A stretch of DNA of 11,399 nucleotides from Chloroflexota bacterium (GCA_030665485.1 DAOUZV010000026.1:1-11399), one strand, 5' to 3'. Numbered from the stretch's first letter, positions 1 through 6,354 are shown. Translations and numbers: made by a program. Notes: generated by a model not told the origin, from the sequence alone.

Positions 1-710
1 TAGGCATCGTTTACCGATTCTATGAGCGTATCTATCGCTTCCTGCGCTCCTGTAGGCGCTTTGTCATACATCGCTTCAAGCAGCGCGACCTGCTTATTGG
101 CCAACGTCTCTAAACGAGTAACTATAACATCGCTCTCAAGCAATGCGGGAGCGGCCGTTCTTGCCCTTTCCAGGTGGTTTGCCATCTGTACTCCAATGTT
201 GTTTGCGCCCTCAAGGTCACCCTCGTCTATCAGCGTCTGCATTTCGTCGCTGCGCCTTTCGGCAAAATTCATATGCAGCTGTGCCTTGTTTTCATTGCCG
301 AATGTCAATCCCATCTGTATTCGCTCTACAATCGTTTTAACTCTGTAGAGAGGATCGCCCGGCATGCTGTTGGCCGAGGCTATACCCGTACCGCCGCCTA
401 CCACGAAAATAACCAGTACTGCCAAGGCAACAGTTGCCCACTTAAAGCGCCATCTGCGGGGAGCAGACTCGCTTTTTGCCGTCTTTTTCTCTTTTGCTGC
501 AAGCGCCGATTGGAACCTGTAGCGTGCTGCCGCCTTAAATTCAGGGCGCGGTTTTATCTGGGAAGTTGTATCTGTAACCGCCTGCGATATAGCAAGCAGG
601 GACTTCAGCTCATCGGCCAGATCGGGATAGCTGGCCAGACAGCTATCCAGCGGCTCACCTGCAGCCATTCTTTCTATACAATCGTTTAATACTTCTTCTA
701 TTCTTTCCAT
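1..710 (-). CDS. DUF5667-like membrane protein, presumed anti-sigma factor (partial)
   Basis: The gene starts at the ATG read from 710 and stays open for 236 codons to the left edge, so its C-terminus is missing. Residues 1-90 form a soluble, partly helical N-terminal region. One membrane segment spans about residues 91-113 (WATVALAVLVIFVVGG). After it comes the sequence SMPGDPLYRVKTIVERIQ at about 115-132 and long charged helices up to residue 236. The 'MPGD.LY.VK...E' block right after a membrane helix is the signature I associate with DUF5667 proteins of Chloroflexota and Actinobacteria. The start lies 2 nt after the sigma-factor stop, with the G-rich end of that gene as its ribosome site, so the two are translationally coupled. 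By position and topology it is probably a membrane anti-sigma factor that holds the upstream sigma factor. No zinc-finger anti-sigma (HxxxCxxC) motif is seen, so that role is inferred. Confidence 0.75.
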   Translation of the reverse strand, partial: MERIEEVLNDCIERMAAGEPLDSCLASYPDLADELKSLLAISQAVTDTTSQIKPRPEFKAAARYRFQSALAAKEKKTAKSESAPRRWRFKWATVALAVLVIFVVGGGTGIASANSMPGDPLYRVKTIVERIQMGLTFGNENKAQLHMNFAERRSDEMQTLIDEGDLEGANNIGVQMANHLERARTAAPALLESDVIVTRLETLANKQVALLEAMYDKAPTGAQEAIDTLIESVNDA

Positions 711-712
711 GA

Positions 713-1249
713 TTACCACCCCCCGCTCAGGGCTTTTCTCAATGCCGCCACCGCGCTATGCTGCAACGCTTTTACTGCACCATCGCTCTTGCCCATCGAT
801 TTGGCCGTCTCCGTTATGGAAAGGTCGCTGGTAAAACGGAGTAGTACTACCTGCCTCTGCAAATCTGTAAGTTTACCTATCGCTATCTTCAGTTCACCCA
901 TCTTCAGGTTAAGTTCCGCCGCAGACGCCGTATCCATCCCTCCATCCACTATCGCATCATCCAGCGGCAGGTTCTGCCTTTTGCTCATCTTTCTGTGATA
1001 ATCCACAACCTGATTATGCGCAATCCTGAAAAGCCAGGCAGAAAACGGCGTTCCCTTCCACTTGAAGGACCCGATGGACTCCAGCGTGTTCAAAAACACC
1101 TGCTCGGTCAAATCCTCGGCCTCCGTTCTATCGCCCAACCTAACCGCAATATAGCGATAAATCCTGTCGAAGTACTCTTCATATATCTGAGCAAAGGCAT
1201 TTTGATCTCCTTTTTTAGCCCGCTCAACTATATCTTTTTCATATTGCAC
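713..1249 (-). CDS. ECF-type RNA polymerase sigma factor
   Basis: This is a sigma-70 family factor of the extracytoplasmic-function type, with only regions 2 and 4. With the GTG start at 1249 it has 178 residues, normal for the family. Region 2 covers about residues 18-87 (AFAQIYEEYFDRIYRYI, then AEDLTEQVFLNTLESI and FSAWLFRIAHNQVVDYHRK). Region 4 covers about 128-174 (LTDLQRQVVLLRF, SITETAKSMGKSDGAVKAL), a helix-turn-helix that reads the -35 element. An in-frame ATG at 1333 would add 28 residues rich in aromatic amino acids (MSYLFYYSF...) that no sigma factor needs; I prefer the GTG just before QYEKDIVERAKKGDQNAF, although its ribosome site is weak. The next gene, 2 nt downstream, is the presumed membrane anti-sigma partner, so the pair should answer an envelope or external signal. 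Its target genes cannot be told from here. Confidence 0.88.
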   Translation of the reverse strand: MQYEKDIVERAKKGDQNAFAQIYEEYFDRIYRYIAVRLGDRTEAEDLTEQVFLNTLESIGSFKWKGTPFSAWLFRIAHNQVVDYHRKMSKRQNLPLDDAIVDGGMDTASAAELNLKMGELKIAIGKLTDLQRQVVLLRFTSDLSITETAKSMGKSDGAVKALQHSAVAALRKALSGGW

Positions 1250-1365
1250 AAGACAAATCCAAAAGATGATAAAGTAATAGCTATTATCCAGTGCATCTAT
1301 TGTAACGAAAGAGTAGTAGAAAAGATAGCTCACATGACTACCCAGTTATGTTAAAATGTAAAACC

Positions 1366-1971
1366 ATGAAGCTTTCAATACGCCCCATGCAGCCTGCCGA
1401 TATCAAGCAGGTAAAGGAGATCGACCGACAGGCCTTCCCCACCCTGGAAACCAGCCTGTCTTTTAAAAAAGAGCTACGTAACGAGATCGCAAGATACATC
1501 GTTGCATACGAACCAGCCAATGAGAGCAGGACTCCCTCGGTCCAAACGACAAACGAGTCTGTATTCAGTCGCACCATTCATAAAATAAGGATGCTTGCCC
1601 TCGGACCGCCTCCCACCAAACAGAGCATCGTCGGTTTTGCCGGCGTATGGTTCATGGCGGGTGAGGCACATCTGATAACCATCGCCGTAAGGGAGGCCCA
1701 CAGGGGCTTGAGCGTGGGCGAATACCTGCTTGCTGCTGTGATAGAGATCGCCATCGAGGCCAAGGCTGGATTTGTCACATTGGAGGTACGTTCCTCCAAT
1801 CAGGCGGCGCAGTCCCTGTACGAAAAATACGGATTTGCCAAAACCGGCAAAAGGAAGGGTTATTACTCTGATACCAGAGAGGATGCCATTATCATGACCA
1901 CGGATGGCATTAACACGGAAGATTTTAAAAACCGTTTTGAGCAAATTAAGAAAAATTGCTTAAGCAAATAG
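1366..1971 (+). CDS. rimI: RimI-like ribosomal protein S18-alanine N-acetyltransferase (GNAT)
   Basis: A GNAT acetyltransferase of 201 residues from the ATG at 1366. An in-frame ATG at 1348 would add MLKCKT, but MKLSIRPMQPADIKQV is the usual RimI opening. The acetyl-CoA loop is at about 107-122 (VREAHRGLSVGEYLL; the usual R-x-x-G-x-G has Ser at its third conserved position). The RimI hallmark follows at 139-178: LEVRSSNQAAQSLYEKYGF, then GKRKGYY and EDAIIMT. RimI acetylates the N-terminal alanine of ribosomal protein S18 in the cytoplasm. The protein is longer than typical RimI (about 150 residues): an insert lies at about 50-88 between the first strands and the core, and there is a charged tail after 180. 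It is divergent from the sigma gene and 66 nt upstream of recA, which has its own promoter. A different GNAT target cannot be excluded. Confidence 0.82.
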   Translation: MKLSIRPMQPADIKQVKEIDRQAFPTLETSLSFKKELRNEIARYIVAYEPANESRTPSVQTTNESVFSRTIHKIRMLALGPPPTKQSIVGFAGVWFMAGEAHLITIAVREAHRGLSVGEYLLAAVIEIAIEAKAGFVTLEVRSSNQAAQSLYEKYGFAKTGKRKGYYSDTREDAIIMTTDGINTEDFKNRFEQIKKNCLSK

Positions 1972-1982
1972 CTACAAAAGTA

Positions 1983-1994
1983 GAACACTTGTTT
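1983..1994. promoter_or_regulatory. LexA-like SOS box over the recA promoter
   Basis: GAACACTTGTTT matches the Gram-positive LexA (DinR) core GAAC-N4-GTTC in 7 of 8 fixed positions. It overlaps the -35 hexamer of the recA promoter, where a bound LexA would block polymerase. Binding is inferred; the lexA gene is not in the window. Confidence 0.55.
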
Positions 1995-2017
1995 TAATTT
2001 TGCACCTGTGATATGAT
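1989..2017 (+). promoter_or_regulatory. recA promoter
   Basis: The -35 hexamer is TTGTTT (1989-1994), the spacer is 17 nt and the -10 hexamer is TATGAT (2012-2017). An extended -10 TG dinucleotide lies at 2009-2010. The predicted transcript starts near 2024, leaving a very short leader that holds the ribosome site GGAGGAG just before the ATG at 2038. Confidence 0.7.
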
Positions 2018-2037
2018 GCATCCAAGCTGGAGGAGAT

Positions 2038-3066
2038 ATGAGCAACGAGAAAGATAAAGCTTTAGAACTGGCCATAATGCAGATAGAAAAGCAATTCGGC
2101 CGCGGCTCCATCATGAAGATGGGCGAGGTATCGGCCAAAATGGCGGTGGATGTAATACCCACCGGTTCGCTGGCGCTGGACATAGCTTTAGGAGTGGGCG
2201 GCATACCACGCGGCAGAGTCACCGAGATGTATGGGGCCGAGGCATCGGGCAAATCCACATTGGCGCAGCACATCATCGCAGAGGCCCAGAAACTGGATGG
2301 CAAGGCTGCTTATGTGGACGTTGAACATGCGCTGGACCCTGCCTATGCAGCAAAATGCGGCGTCGTGGTGGATGAATTGCTTATCTCGCAGCCTGACACC
2401 GGCGAGGAAGCCCTTGAGATAACCGAGGCGCTGGTACGTAGCGGCGCGATCGATGTGATTGTGATCGACAGCGTGGCGGCACTGGTCCCCAGAGCCGAGA
2501 TCGAGGGAGAGATGGGCGACGCCTTCGTCGGATTGCAGGCCAGGCTCATGTCCCAGGCTTTAAGAAAGCTCACCGGCACCATCAGCAAATCGCACACCGC
2601 GGTGATATTTATCAACCAGCTACGAGAGAAGGTGGGCATAATCTTCGGCAGCCCCGAGGTAACGCCCGGCGGACGCGCCCTCAAGTTTTACAGCTCTGTG
2701 AGGATTGATCTCAGACGAGGAGAGCCCATCAAGCACGGCAGCGAGATAGTCGGCGGCCGCGTCAAGGCCAAAATAGTGAAGAACAAGGTTGCAACTCCTT
2801 TCAGATTCGCCCAATACGATATCATGTATGGTGAGGGGATCAGCAAACAGGGCGACATCATCGACCTGGGAGTCGAGATGGGCATCATCCAGAAAAGCGG
2901 CGCTTTCCTGTCCTACGGTGATACGCGATTAGGTCAGGGTCGAGAGAACGCCAAGGAGTTTCTGCACCAGAACGTAGGAATAGCCCAAGAGCTCGAAGAA
3001 AAGATAAGAACGCAGGCCAATATACCCGCAAAACCTGCTAACTCAAACTCTAAAGCTGATTCTTAA
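2038..3066 (+). CDS. recA: Recombinase RecA
   Basis: This is the strand-exchange ATPase of homologous recombination, which also triggers LexA self-cleavage. It has 342 residues, a normal RecA length, and a strong ribosome site (GGAGGAG) before the ATG. Walker A is GAEASGKST at 66-74 (the common form is GPESSGKTT, so P and S are both Ala here). The catalytic glutamate is E96 in YVDVEHALD. Walker B is IVIDSVAALVP at 141-151. Loop L1 lies around 156-165 and loop L2 around 199-212 (GIIFGSPEVTPGG). The C-terminal domain follows, and the last 15 or so residues are a short polar tail that lacks the strongly acidic end of the E. coli protein. recX follows after 16 nt, probably in the same transcript. 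The LexA-like box at its promoter suggests DNA-damage induction. Confidence 0.98.
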   Translation: MSNEKDKALELAIMQIEKQFGRGSIMKMGEVSAKMAVDVIPTGSLALDIALGVGGIPRGRVTEMYGAEASGKSTLAQHIIAEAQKLDGKAAYVDVEHALDPAYAAKCGVVVDELLISQPDTGEEALEITEALVRSGAIDVIVIDSVAALVPRAEIEGEMGDAFVGLQARLMSQALRKLTGTISKSHTAVIFINQLREKVGIIFGSPEVTPGGRALKFYSSVRIDLRRGEPIKHGSEIVGGRVKAKIVKNKVATPFRFAQYDIMYGEGISKQGDIIDLGVEMGIIQKSGAFLSYGDTRLGQGRENAKEFLHQNVGIAQELEEKIRTQANIPAKPANSNSKADS

Positions 3067-3082
3067 AAACAAGCGTTATCTG

Positions 3083-3733
3083 ATGAGCAAAACCAGAACC
3101 GTCACCTCCATCACACGTCAAAAGGGACGTCAAAATCGTGTCAGCATCTTCCTAGATGACAAATACGGCTTCGGTTTAAGTCTTGATGTTGTCCACGAGT
3201 TCAACATTCACAAAGGCCAACAGTTAACAGCGCAGGAAATCTCCATAATCAACGAGTTTGAGTTATTCCATAAAGCAGCAAACACTGCACTGCGTTACGT
3301 TAGCTACCGCCCCAGAAGCGAATCGGAGATAAGAACCAGGCTGCGCCGCCAGAAATACGAAAACGCCCTTATCGACAAGGTAATGGATAAGCTCAAGCAG
3401 CAGAGAGTGATAGATGACCTTTCCTTCGCCGAGTTCTGGAAGGACAGCCGCGAGTTTTTCAGCCCCAGAAGCAAACGATTAATTAAGCTGGAACTGCGCC
3501 GCAAGGGAGTAACTGACGAGATAGCCGAAAGAACAACCAGCGATGTTGATGACCAGGCCGGTGCCTACAAAGCCGCTCAAAAAAAAGCCAATTCCATGAA
3601 AAGCCTGGAATTTGATAGATTTCAAAAAAAGCTGTTCAGCTTCCTTCATAATCGCGGATTCGGCTATCATATTATACGCCCCGTAATCGAAAAGGTGTGG
3701 GCAGAACTAGGGCGTGAAAAGGCCGCAGACTGA
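3083..3733 (+). CDS. recX: Regulatory protein RecX
   Basis: RecX binds RecA filaments and tunes or blocks their growth. The 216-residue protein shows the tandem three-helix layout of the family: repeat 1 at about 62-105 (ALRYVSYRPRSESEIRTRL, then YENALIDKVMDKL), repeat 2 at about 108-155 (VIDDLSFAEFWKDSRE, then LIKLELRRKGVTDEIAER), and a third at about 160-212 ending FLHNRGFGYHIIRPVIEKV. The N-terminal 55 residues are a beta-rich extension (RVSIFLDDKYGFGLSLDVV) common in the Gram-positive and Chloroflexota forms. It starts 16 nt after the recA stop without a clear ribosome site of its own, which suggests co-transcription and translational dependence on recA. Its last codons run into the hairpin shared with rplY. 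Confidence 0.93.
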   Translation: MSKTRTVTSITRQKGRQNRVSIFLDDKYGFGLSLDVVHEFNIHKGQQLTAQEISIINEFELFHKAANTALRYVSYRPRSESEIRTRLRRQKYENALIDKVMDKLKQQRVIDDLSFAEFWKDSREFFSPRSKRLIKLELRRKGVTDEIAERTTSDVDDQAGAYKAAQKKANSMKSLEFDRFQKKLFSFLHNRGFGYHIIRPVIEKVWAELGREKAAD

Positions 3734-3764
3734 AAGATAGCGGTACCATCAAATCTACGGCCTT
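3719..3764. terminator. Imperfect bidirectional terminator between recX and rplY
   Basis: AAGGCCGCAGA (3719-3729) pairs with TCTACGGCCTT (3754-3764) with a single C/A mismatch. An ATTTTC run follows on the plus strand and a CCTTTTC run on the minus strand. The 24-nt loop is long for a classic terminator. The left arm lies in the last codons of recX. Its place between two convergent genes fits a shared terminator. Confidence 0.55.
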
Positions 3765-3769
3765 ATTTT

Positions 3770-4441
3770 CTACTCTTGATTAGCCTCAGCGGTCTCATCG
3801 GTCTCAGCGGTCTCAGCAGCCTCAGCAGCCTCAGCAGCCTTAGCGGCCTCAGCGGCCTCTTCCTCGGCATCTGCCGCGGAAAGACGCACTGTACCGATTC
3901 TGGCTACGTCATGCTCGGAGTCAGTGATAATGGTCACACCTTGCGGGGGCACAATATCGCCAACTAGTATCGCCTGATGCGCCTCTTCCAGTACACTGAT
4001 ATCTATCTCAATGTGATCCGGAATGCCATCGGGAAGACATTCGATAGTAATGCTGTCAAGCTCACGCATCAGCATGTTGCCCTTAACCTTAAGCGCCGGA
4101 GGCTCGCCCAGCAACACAATGGGCACATCAACCTTAATATTGTCGGTCATTCGCACCTTATAGAAATCTACGTGCAAAAGTTTGCCCTTAATCGGGTCCC
4201 TCTGTATCTCTCGCGCGACAACTTTTGTCACCTTTTTCAGCTTATCAACTTTTAAATCAACTAGATGGGTTTTACCTGCTTTACTTATAACGTGTTTAAG
4301 ATCCAAAGCGTCGCATTGTAGAGGAGTTGGCTTAACATCTTGCCCAAAAAGATGCACCGGGATTATCCCACCGCGACGCAAGGCTCTAACCTTCTTACCT
4401 AAAACTTTTCTTGTTGCAGCTATTAACTCTATCTTCTCCAT
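3770..4441 (-). CDS. rplY: 50S ribosomal protein L25/general stress protein Ctc
   Basis: L25 of the Ctc/TL5 long form binds 5S rRNA in the large subunit. The 223 residues show the N-terminal 5S-binding barrel (about 1-93: KIELIAATRKVLGKKVRALRR, GGIIPVHLFG, and the signature RDPIKGKLLHVDFYKV at 81-96). The second TL5-type domain runs from about 97 to 188 (VPIVLLGEPPALKVKGNMLM, then IPDHIEIDISVLE and HDVARI). The tail after residue 190 is low-complexity Ala/Glu/Thr, built from a repeated AEA triplet pattern; such acidic tails are common in this form. AGGAGG sits just ahead of the ATG, and a promoter lies 20-50 nt upstream. It is a single-gene unit convergent with recX. Confidence 0.95.
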   Translation of the reverse strand: MEKIELIAATRKVLGKKVRALRRGGIIPVHLFGQDVKPTPLQCDALDLKHVISKAGKTHLVDLKVDKLKKVTKVVAREIQRDPIKGKLLHVDFYKVRMTDNIKVDVPIVLLGEPPALKVKGNMLMRELDSITIECLPDGIPDHIEIDISVLEEAHQAILVGDIVPPQGVTIITDSEHDVARIGTVRLSAADAEEEAAEAAKAAEAAEAAETAETDETAEANQE

Positions 4442-4460
4442 ACCGCCTCCTGCTCTTATA

Positions 4461-4490
4461 TTTATACCCTAAAACAGCCCCTTTAAGCAA
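4461..4490 (-). promoter_or_regulatory. rplY promoter
   Basis: Read on the minus strand: -35 TTGCTT (4490-4485), 18-nt spacer, -10 TATAAA (4466-4461). The start codon is 20 nt further on, with AGGAGG between. In the remaining gap up to the lysR stop at 4612, I see only a small inverted repeat, CATCA-TG-TGATG near 4570-4582, and no clear lysR terminator. Confidence 0.55.
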
Positions 4491-4611
4491 GTTTGAAGCA
4501 GACTAAAATCTTTTTGCCCAAATAATCAGGGGTATTTATGAAGCGCAATGTGACATCTGGAACACAGCGGCATCATGTGATGTGATACGAAGACAACCGG
4601 CAAAAAGCAGC

Positions 4612-5508
4612 CTAACGTACGGCTTGTGTACGAATGAAGGAGATGAATTCTGTGAGCAAGCGAGATACTATGTGCTCCTTGCGGTATACGCAATAAAAGT
4701 CGCGGCCAAGCTTTATGCCATCAATCGGAACTTGCTTTACCAAGCCAAGCATCACACTCTTCTTGATCGCCAGGCTGGAAACAAACGCTACGCCTATGCC
4801 CTCCTCCACCGCCGAAACGATTGATTGAGAGGTGCTCAAGACTAGTTTGGGCTCAAAATGCTTGGCATCATAACCGACGTTAAACAGCAGTTTTTCCAGA
4901 CTGCGTCGAGTCCCCGACGATTCCTCCCTGGAAATCATCGGCTCACCCTCTATTTCAGCAAACGTAATCTTCTTTTTCCTGGCAAAGGGATGAGCCTTGG
5001 GAACAATAAGAACTATTTCGTCCTGCGCCATCTTGAAGCACTCCAGGTCGCTACCTTCGGGAGCAACACCGCAAAAACCTATCTCGTACTGCCCAACCTT
5101 GATGTCATTTATAACATTCACAGAGTCGGAAATAGCTACCTGTACACTTATAGACGGATAACGCCGCTTGAACTCACTTAAGAAAGACGGCAACAGAAAT
5201 TCACCGGGAATGGTGCTGGCGGCTATTATCAGCTCTCCGGTAACCTCATCGCGCAGCTTTTCTATCTCGTCAAGCATAGAAGCATATCCCCTCTGGACAC
5301 GCTCAGCGAATTTGACCATATGCTTGCCCGCCTCAGTAAGGATCACCTTTTTCATGCGCCTATCGATCAAACGCACGCCTAGATCCTGCTCCAGGCGCTG
5401 AATTTGAAAAGAGACAGCCGGCTGACTGATGGATAGCTGCTTGGCAACTTCGGAGAAGTTACCCTCTTCTATCACTTTAAGAAAGGTTGTTAGATATTCC
5501 AAATTCAT
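4612..5508 (-). CDS. LysR-family regulator, probably of selenium metabolism
   Basis: A transcription regulator of 298 residues, standard for LysR. The winged helix-turn-helix is at 1-60 (MNLEYLTTFLKVIEEGNFSE, VAKQLSISQPAVSFQIQRLE, LGVRLIDRR). A linker helix runs to about 88. The effector-binding domain fills about 90-290 (ELIIAASTIPGEFLLPSFL, VGQYEIGFCG, EEGIGVAFVSSLAIKK). It resembles the CysB/CbbR branch, and I recall a named LysR family linked to selenium metabolism; its position divergent from yedF, the tRNA gene and selD agrees. Its predicted promoter overlaps the yedF promoter, and a T-N11-A palindrome lies between them, so it should control both itself and the selenium genes. The ligand is unknown. 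The mRNA leader is predicted to be only a few nucleotides, with no clear ribosome site. Confidence 0.88.
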   Translation of the reverse strand: MNLEYLTTFLKVIEEGNFSEVAKQLSISQPAVSFQIQRLEQDLGVRLIDRRMKKVILTEAGKHMVKFAERVQRGYASMLDEIEKLRDEVTGELIIAASTIPGEFLLPSFLSEFKRRYPSISVQVAISDSVNVINDIKVGQYEIGFCGVAPEGSDLECFKMAQDEIVLIVPKAHPFARKKKITFAEIEGEPMISREESSGTRRSLEKLLFNVGYDAKHFEPKLVLSTSQSIVSAVEEGIGVAFVSSLAIKKSVMLGLVKQVPIDGIKLGRDFYCVYRKEHIVSRLLTEFISFIRTQAVR

Positions 5509-5520
5509 ACATTAACGCTT

Positions 5521-5549
5521 ATCATAAATATATTTTATATTGACGGTAA
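5521..5549 (-). promoter_or_regulatory. lysR promoter
   Basis: On the minus strand: -35 TTACCG (5549-5544), 17-nt spacer, -10 TATGAT (5526-5521). The start codon begins only 12 nt after the -10, so the message would be nearly leaderless. It overlaps the divergent yedF promoter. Confidence 0.5.
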
Positions 5550-5568
5550 GATTTTCTTATGATATTAT
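5540..5568 (+). promoter_or_regulatory. yedF promoter
   Basis: -35 TTGACG (5540-5545), 17-nt spacer, -10 TATTAT (5563-5568), close to the sigma-70/SigA consensus. It predicts a start near 5575 and a leader of about 94 nt before the yedF ATG. I see no clear riboswitch fold in that leader. Confidence 0.65.
5547..5559. promoter_or_regulatory. LysR-type T-N11-A operator candidate
   Basis: TAAGATTTTCTTA is a perfect 5-nt inverted repeat around TTT and fits the T-N11-A rule for LysR binding sites. It lies in the spacer between the -35 and -10 of yedF and touches the -35 of lysR, a place where binding would repress both. A partial second pair of arms (TTATCATAA near 5518-5526, TTATGATA near 5557-5564) flanks it. 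Confidence 0.5.
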
Positions 5569-5668
5569 CTCCGTACATATTGTATGACAAAAAAGGCAAA
5601 ACGACAATAACCGATTATATAACAAGAGATGATGGTAGGCAAAAACAACAATTGACGAGTAGGAGAAG

Positions 5669-6250
5669 ATGGCTCAGGAAATAGACGCACGCAATCTGGT
5701 ATGCCCGCAGCCTGTGGTGCTTACCAAAAAAGCGCTTGAGAATACCGATGAAGTAACCACCATTGTTGATAACGATGTGGCGAAAGACAACGTATCTAAA
5801 CTAGCACAAAGCGCCGGTTGCAACGTCAATGTGGAGCAAAAAGATGACGGTATCTATTTGATGCTCAAAAAACAAAGTGCCTCATCGACCAGTAACGACC
5901 CCCGAAGTACCGCCGGAACGGTCGTTTTCATCGGCTCGGATATCATCGGACGTGGAGAAAATACAGCGCTGGGCAGTTTGCTGATGCAGAGCTTCCTTCA
6001 TACCGTGGGTGAATTCAAAGCAGGGCTTCAAACCATCATCATGATGAACAACGGCGTAAAACTGGCCACAAGCGACTCACCCCCTCTGGGAGAGCTGCAG
6101 CAAATGGAAAAACAGGGTGTTGAGATACTGGTCTGCGGAACGTGCCTGGATCGTCTGGGGCTTATGGATAAAGTGGCTACAGGTCAGGTCTCCAACATGT
6201 ACACCATCGCCGAAACTATGATAAAGGCAAGCAAGGTCATTTCTTTGTAA
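5669..6250 (+). CDS. yedF: Selenium metabolism protein YedF (TusA-like plus DsrE-like domains)
   Basis: A two-domain sulfur/selenium carrier-type protein of 193 residues. Residues 1-70 are a TusA/SirA-like domain with the carrier motif at 8-16 (RNLVCPQPV; active Cys12), the site that in relatives holds a persulfide or perselenide. Residues 82-193 are a DsrE-like domain (GTVVFIGSDIIGRGENTALG) with a CGTCLDRLGL motif bearing C156 and C159. This fusion is found mainly beside selenium genes and is believed to help deliver selenium, though its exact reaction is not established. AGGAG lies 3 nt before the ATG, a tight spacing. The unusual tRNA gene begins 9 nt after the stop and would share its transcript; selD follows. 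Divergent LysR and a shared regulatory gap suggest selenium-dependent control. Confidence 0.9.
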   Translation: MAQEIDARNLVCPQPVVLTKKALENTDEVTTIVDNDVAKDNVSKLAQSAGCNVNVEQKDDGIYLMLKKQSASSTSNDPRSTAGTVVFIGSDIIGRGENTALGSLLMQSFLHTVGEFKAGLQTIIMMNNGVKLATSDSPPLGELQQMEKQGVEILVCGTCLDRLGLMDKVATGQVSNMYTIAETMIKASKVISL

Positions 6251-6259
6251 TTACTTCAA

Positions 6260-6354
6260 GGGGGTGATGGAACCGGTGTTCCCCGCGGTCTGCAAAACCG
6301 TGCGCTGACTTTGAAGATAAGAGTTGCGGTGGGTTCGACTCCCTGCCACCCCCT
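6260..6354 (+). tRNA. Unusual tRNA-Cys(GCA) with tRNA-Sec-like long variable arm
   Basis: It folds as a 95-nt cloverleaf without an encoded CCA. The acceptor stem is 6260-6266 with 6347-6353 (GGGGGTG/CACCCCC). The D stem is 6269-6273 with 6278-6282 around a 4-nt loop CGGT, the same minimal D loop as in E. coli tRNA-Sec. The anticodon stem is 6285-6289 with 6297-6301 (one G-U), loop CTGCAAA, anticodon GCA at 6292-6294. The variable arm is long (6303-6328, CGC/GCG plus five further pairs beyond a bulged T). The T loop is TTCGACT; the T stem is GTGGG with CCCTGC if T6344 is bulged. The discriminator is U73 (6354). GCA with U73 are the classic identity elements for cysteinyl-tRNA synthetase, while the shape is that of tRNA-Sec. 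The acceptor branch totals 12 pairs with a bulge, not the 13 of bacterial tRNA-Sec. It lies between yedF and selD. Minor Cys tRNAs of this general type have been reported from tRNA-Sec searches of metagenomes. Confidence 0.82.

Noticed and set aside
174..689. Plus-strand open frame of 171 codons
   Set aside because: It is antisense to the anti-sigma gene, whose translation has a membrane helix and DUF5667-type motifs; the plus frame has no ribosome site and no recognisable domain.
1250..1333. N-terminal extension of the sigma factor
   Set aside because: It codes an aromatic, hydrophobic stretch unlike any sigma N-terminus and likely covers the promoter region; kept only as a start alternative.
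1474..1944. Minus-strand open frame of 156 codons across rimI
   Set aside because: rimI has clear GNAT motifs; the reverse frame shows none.
1956..1967. Palindrome TTGCTTAAGCAA at the end of rimI as an operator or terminator
   Set aside because: It lies within the last rimI codons, has no loop or T run, and recA has a better explained promoter downstream.
3731..3733. UGA at the end of recX as a selenocysteine codon
   Set aside because: RecX is already full length, no SECIS-like hairpin fits, and read-through runs into the antisense of rplY.
3776..3967. Plus-strand Ser/Leu/Gly repeat protein, or a CRISPR-like repeat array
   Set aside because: The repeats are the reverse of the Ala/Glu tail codons of rplY; units are 6-9 nt without spacers.
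4565..4600. Possible CRP-like site (TGTGATGTGAT) after lysR
   Set aside because: Only half of a CRP site is present and it is not positioned at any promoter I can see.
6260..6354. Calling this a canonical selC (tRNA-Sec, UCA) or the end of a tmRNA
   Set aside because: The loop is CTGCAAA with anticodon GCA and the discriminator is U, not the UCA/G73 of tRNA-Sec; there is no tag-peptide region or extended RNA upstream, only yedF 9 nt away.
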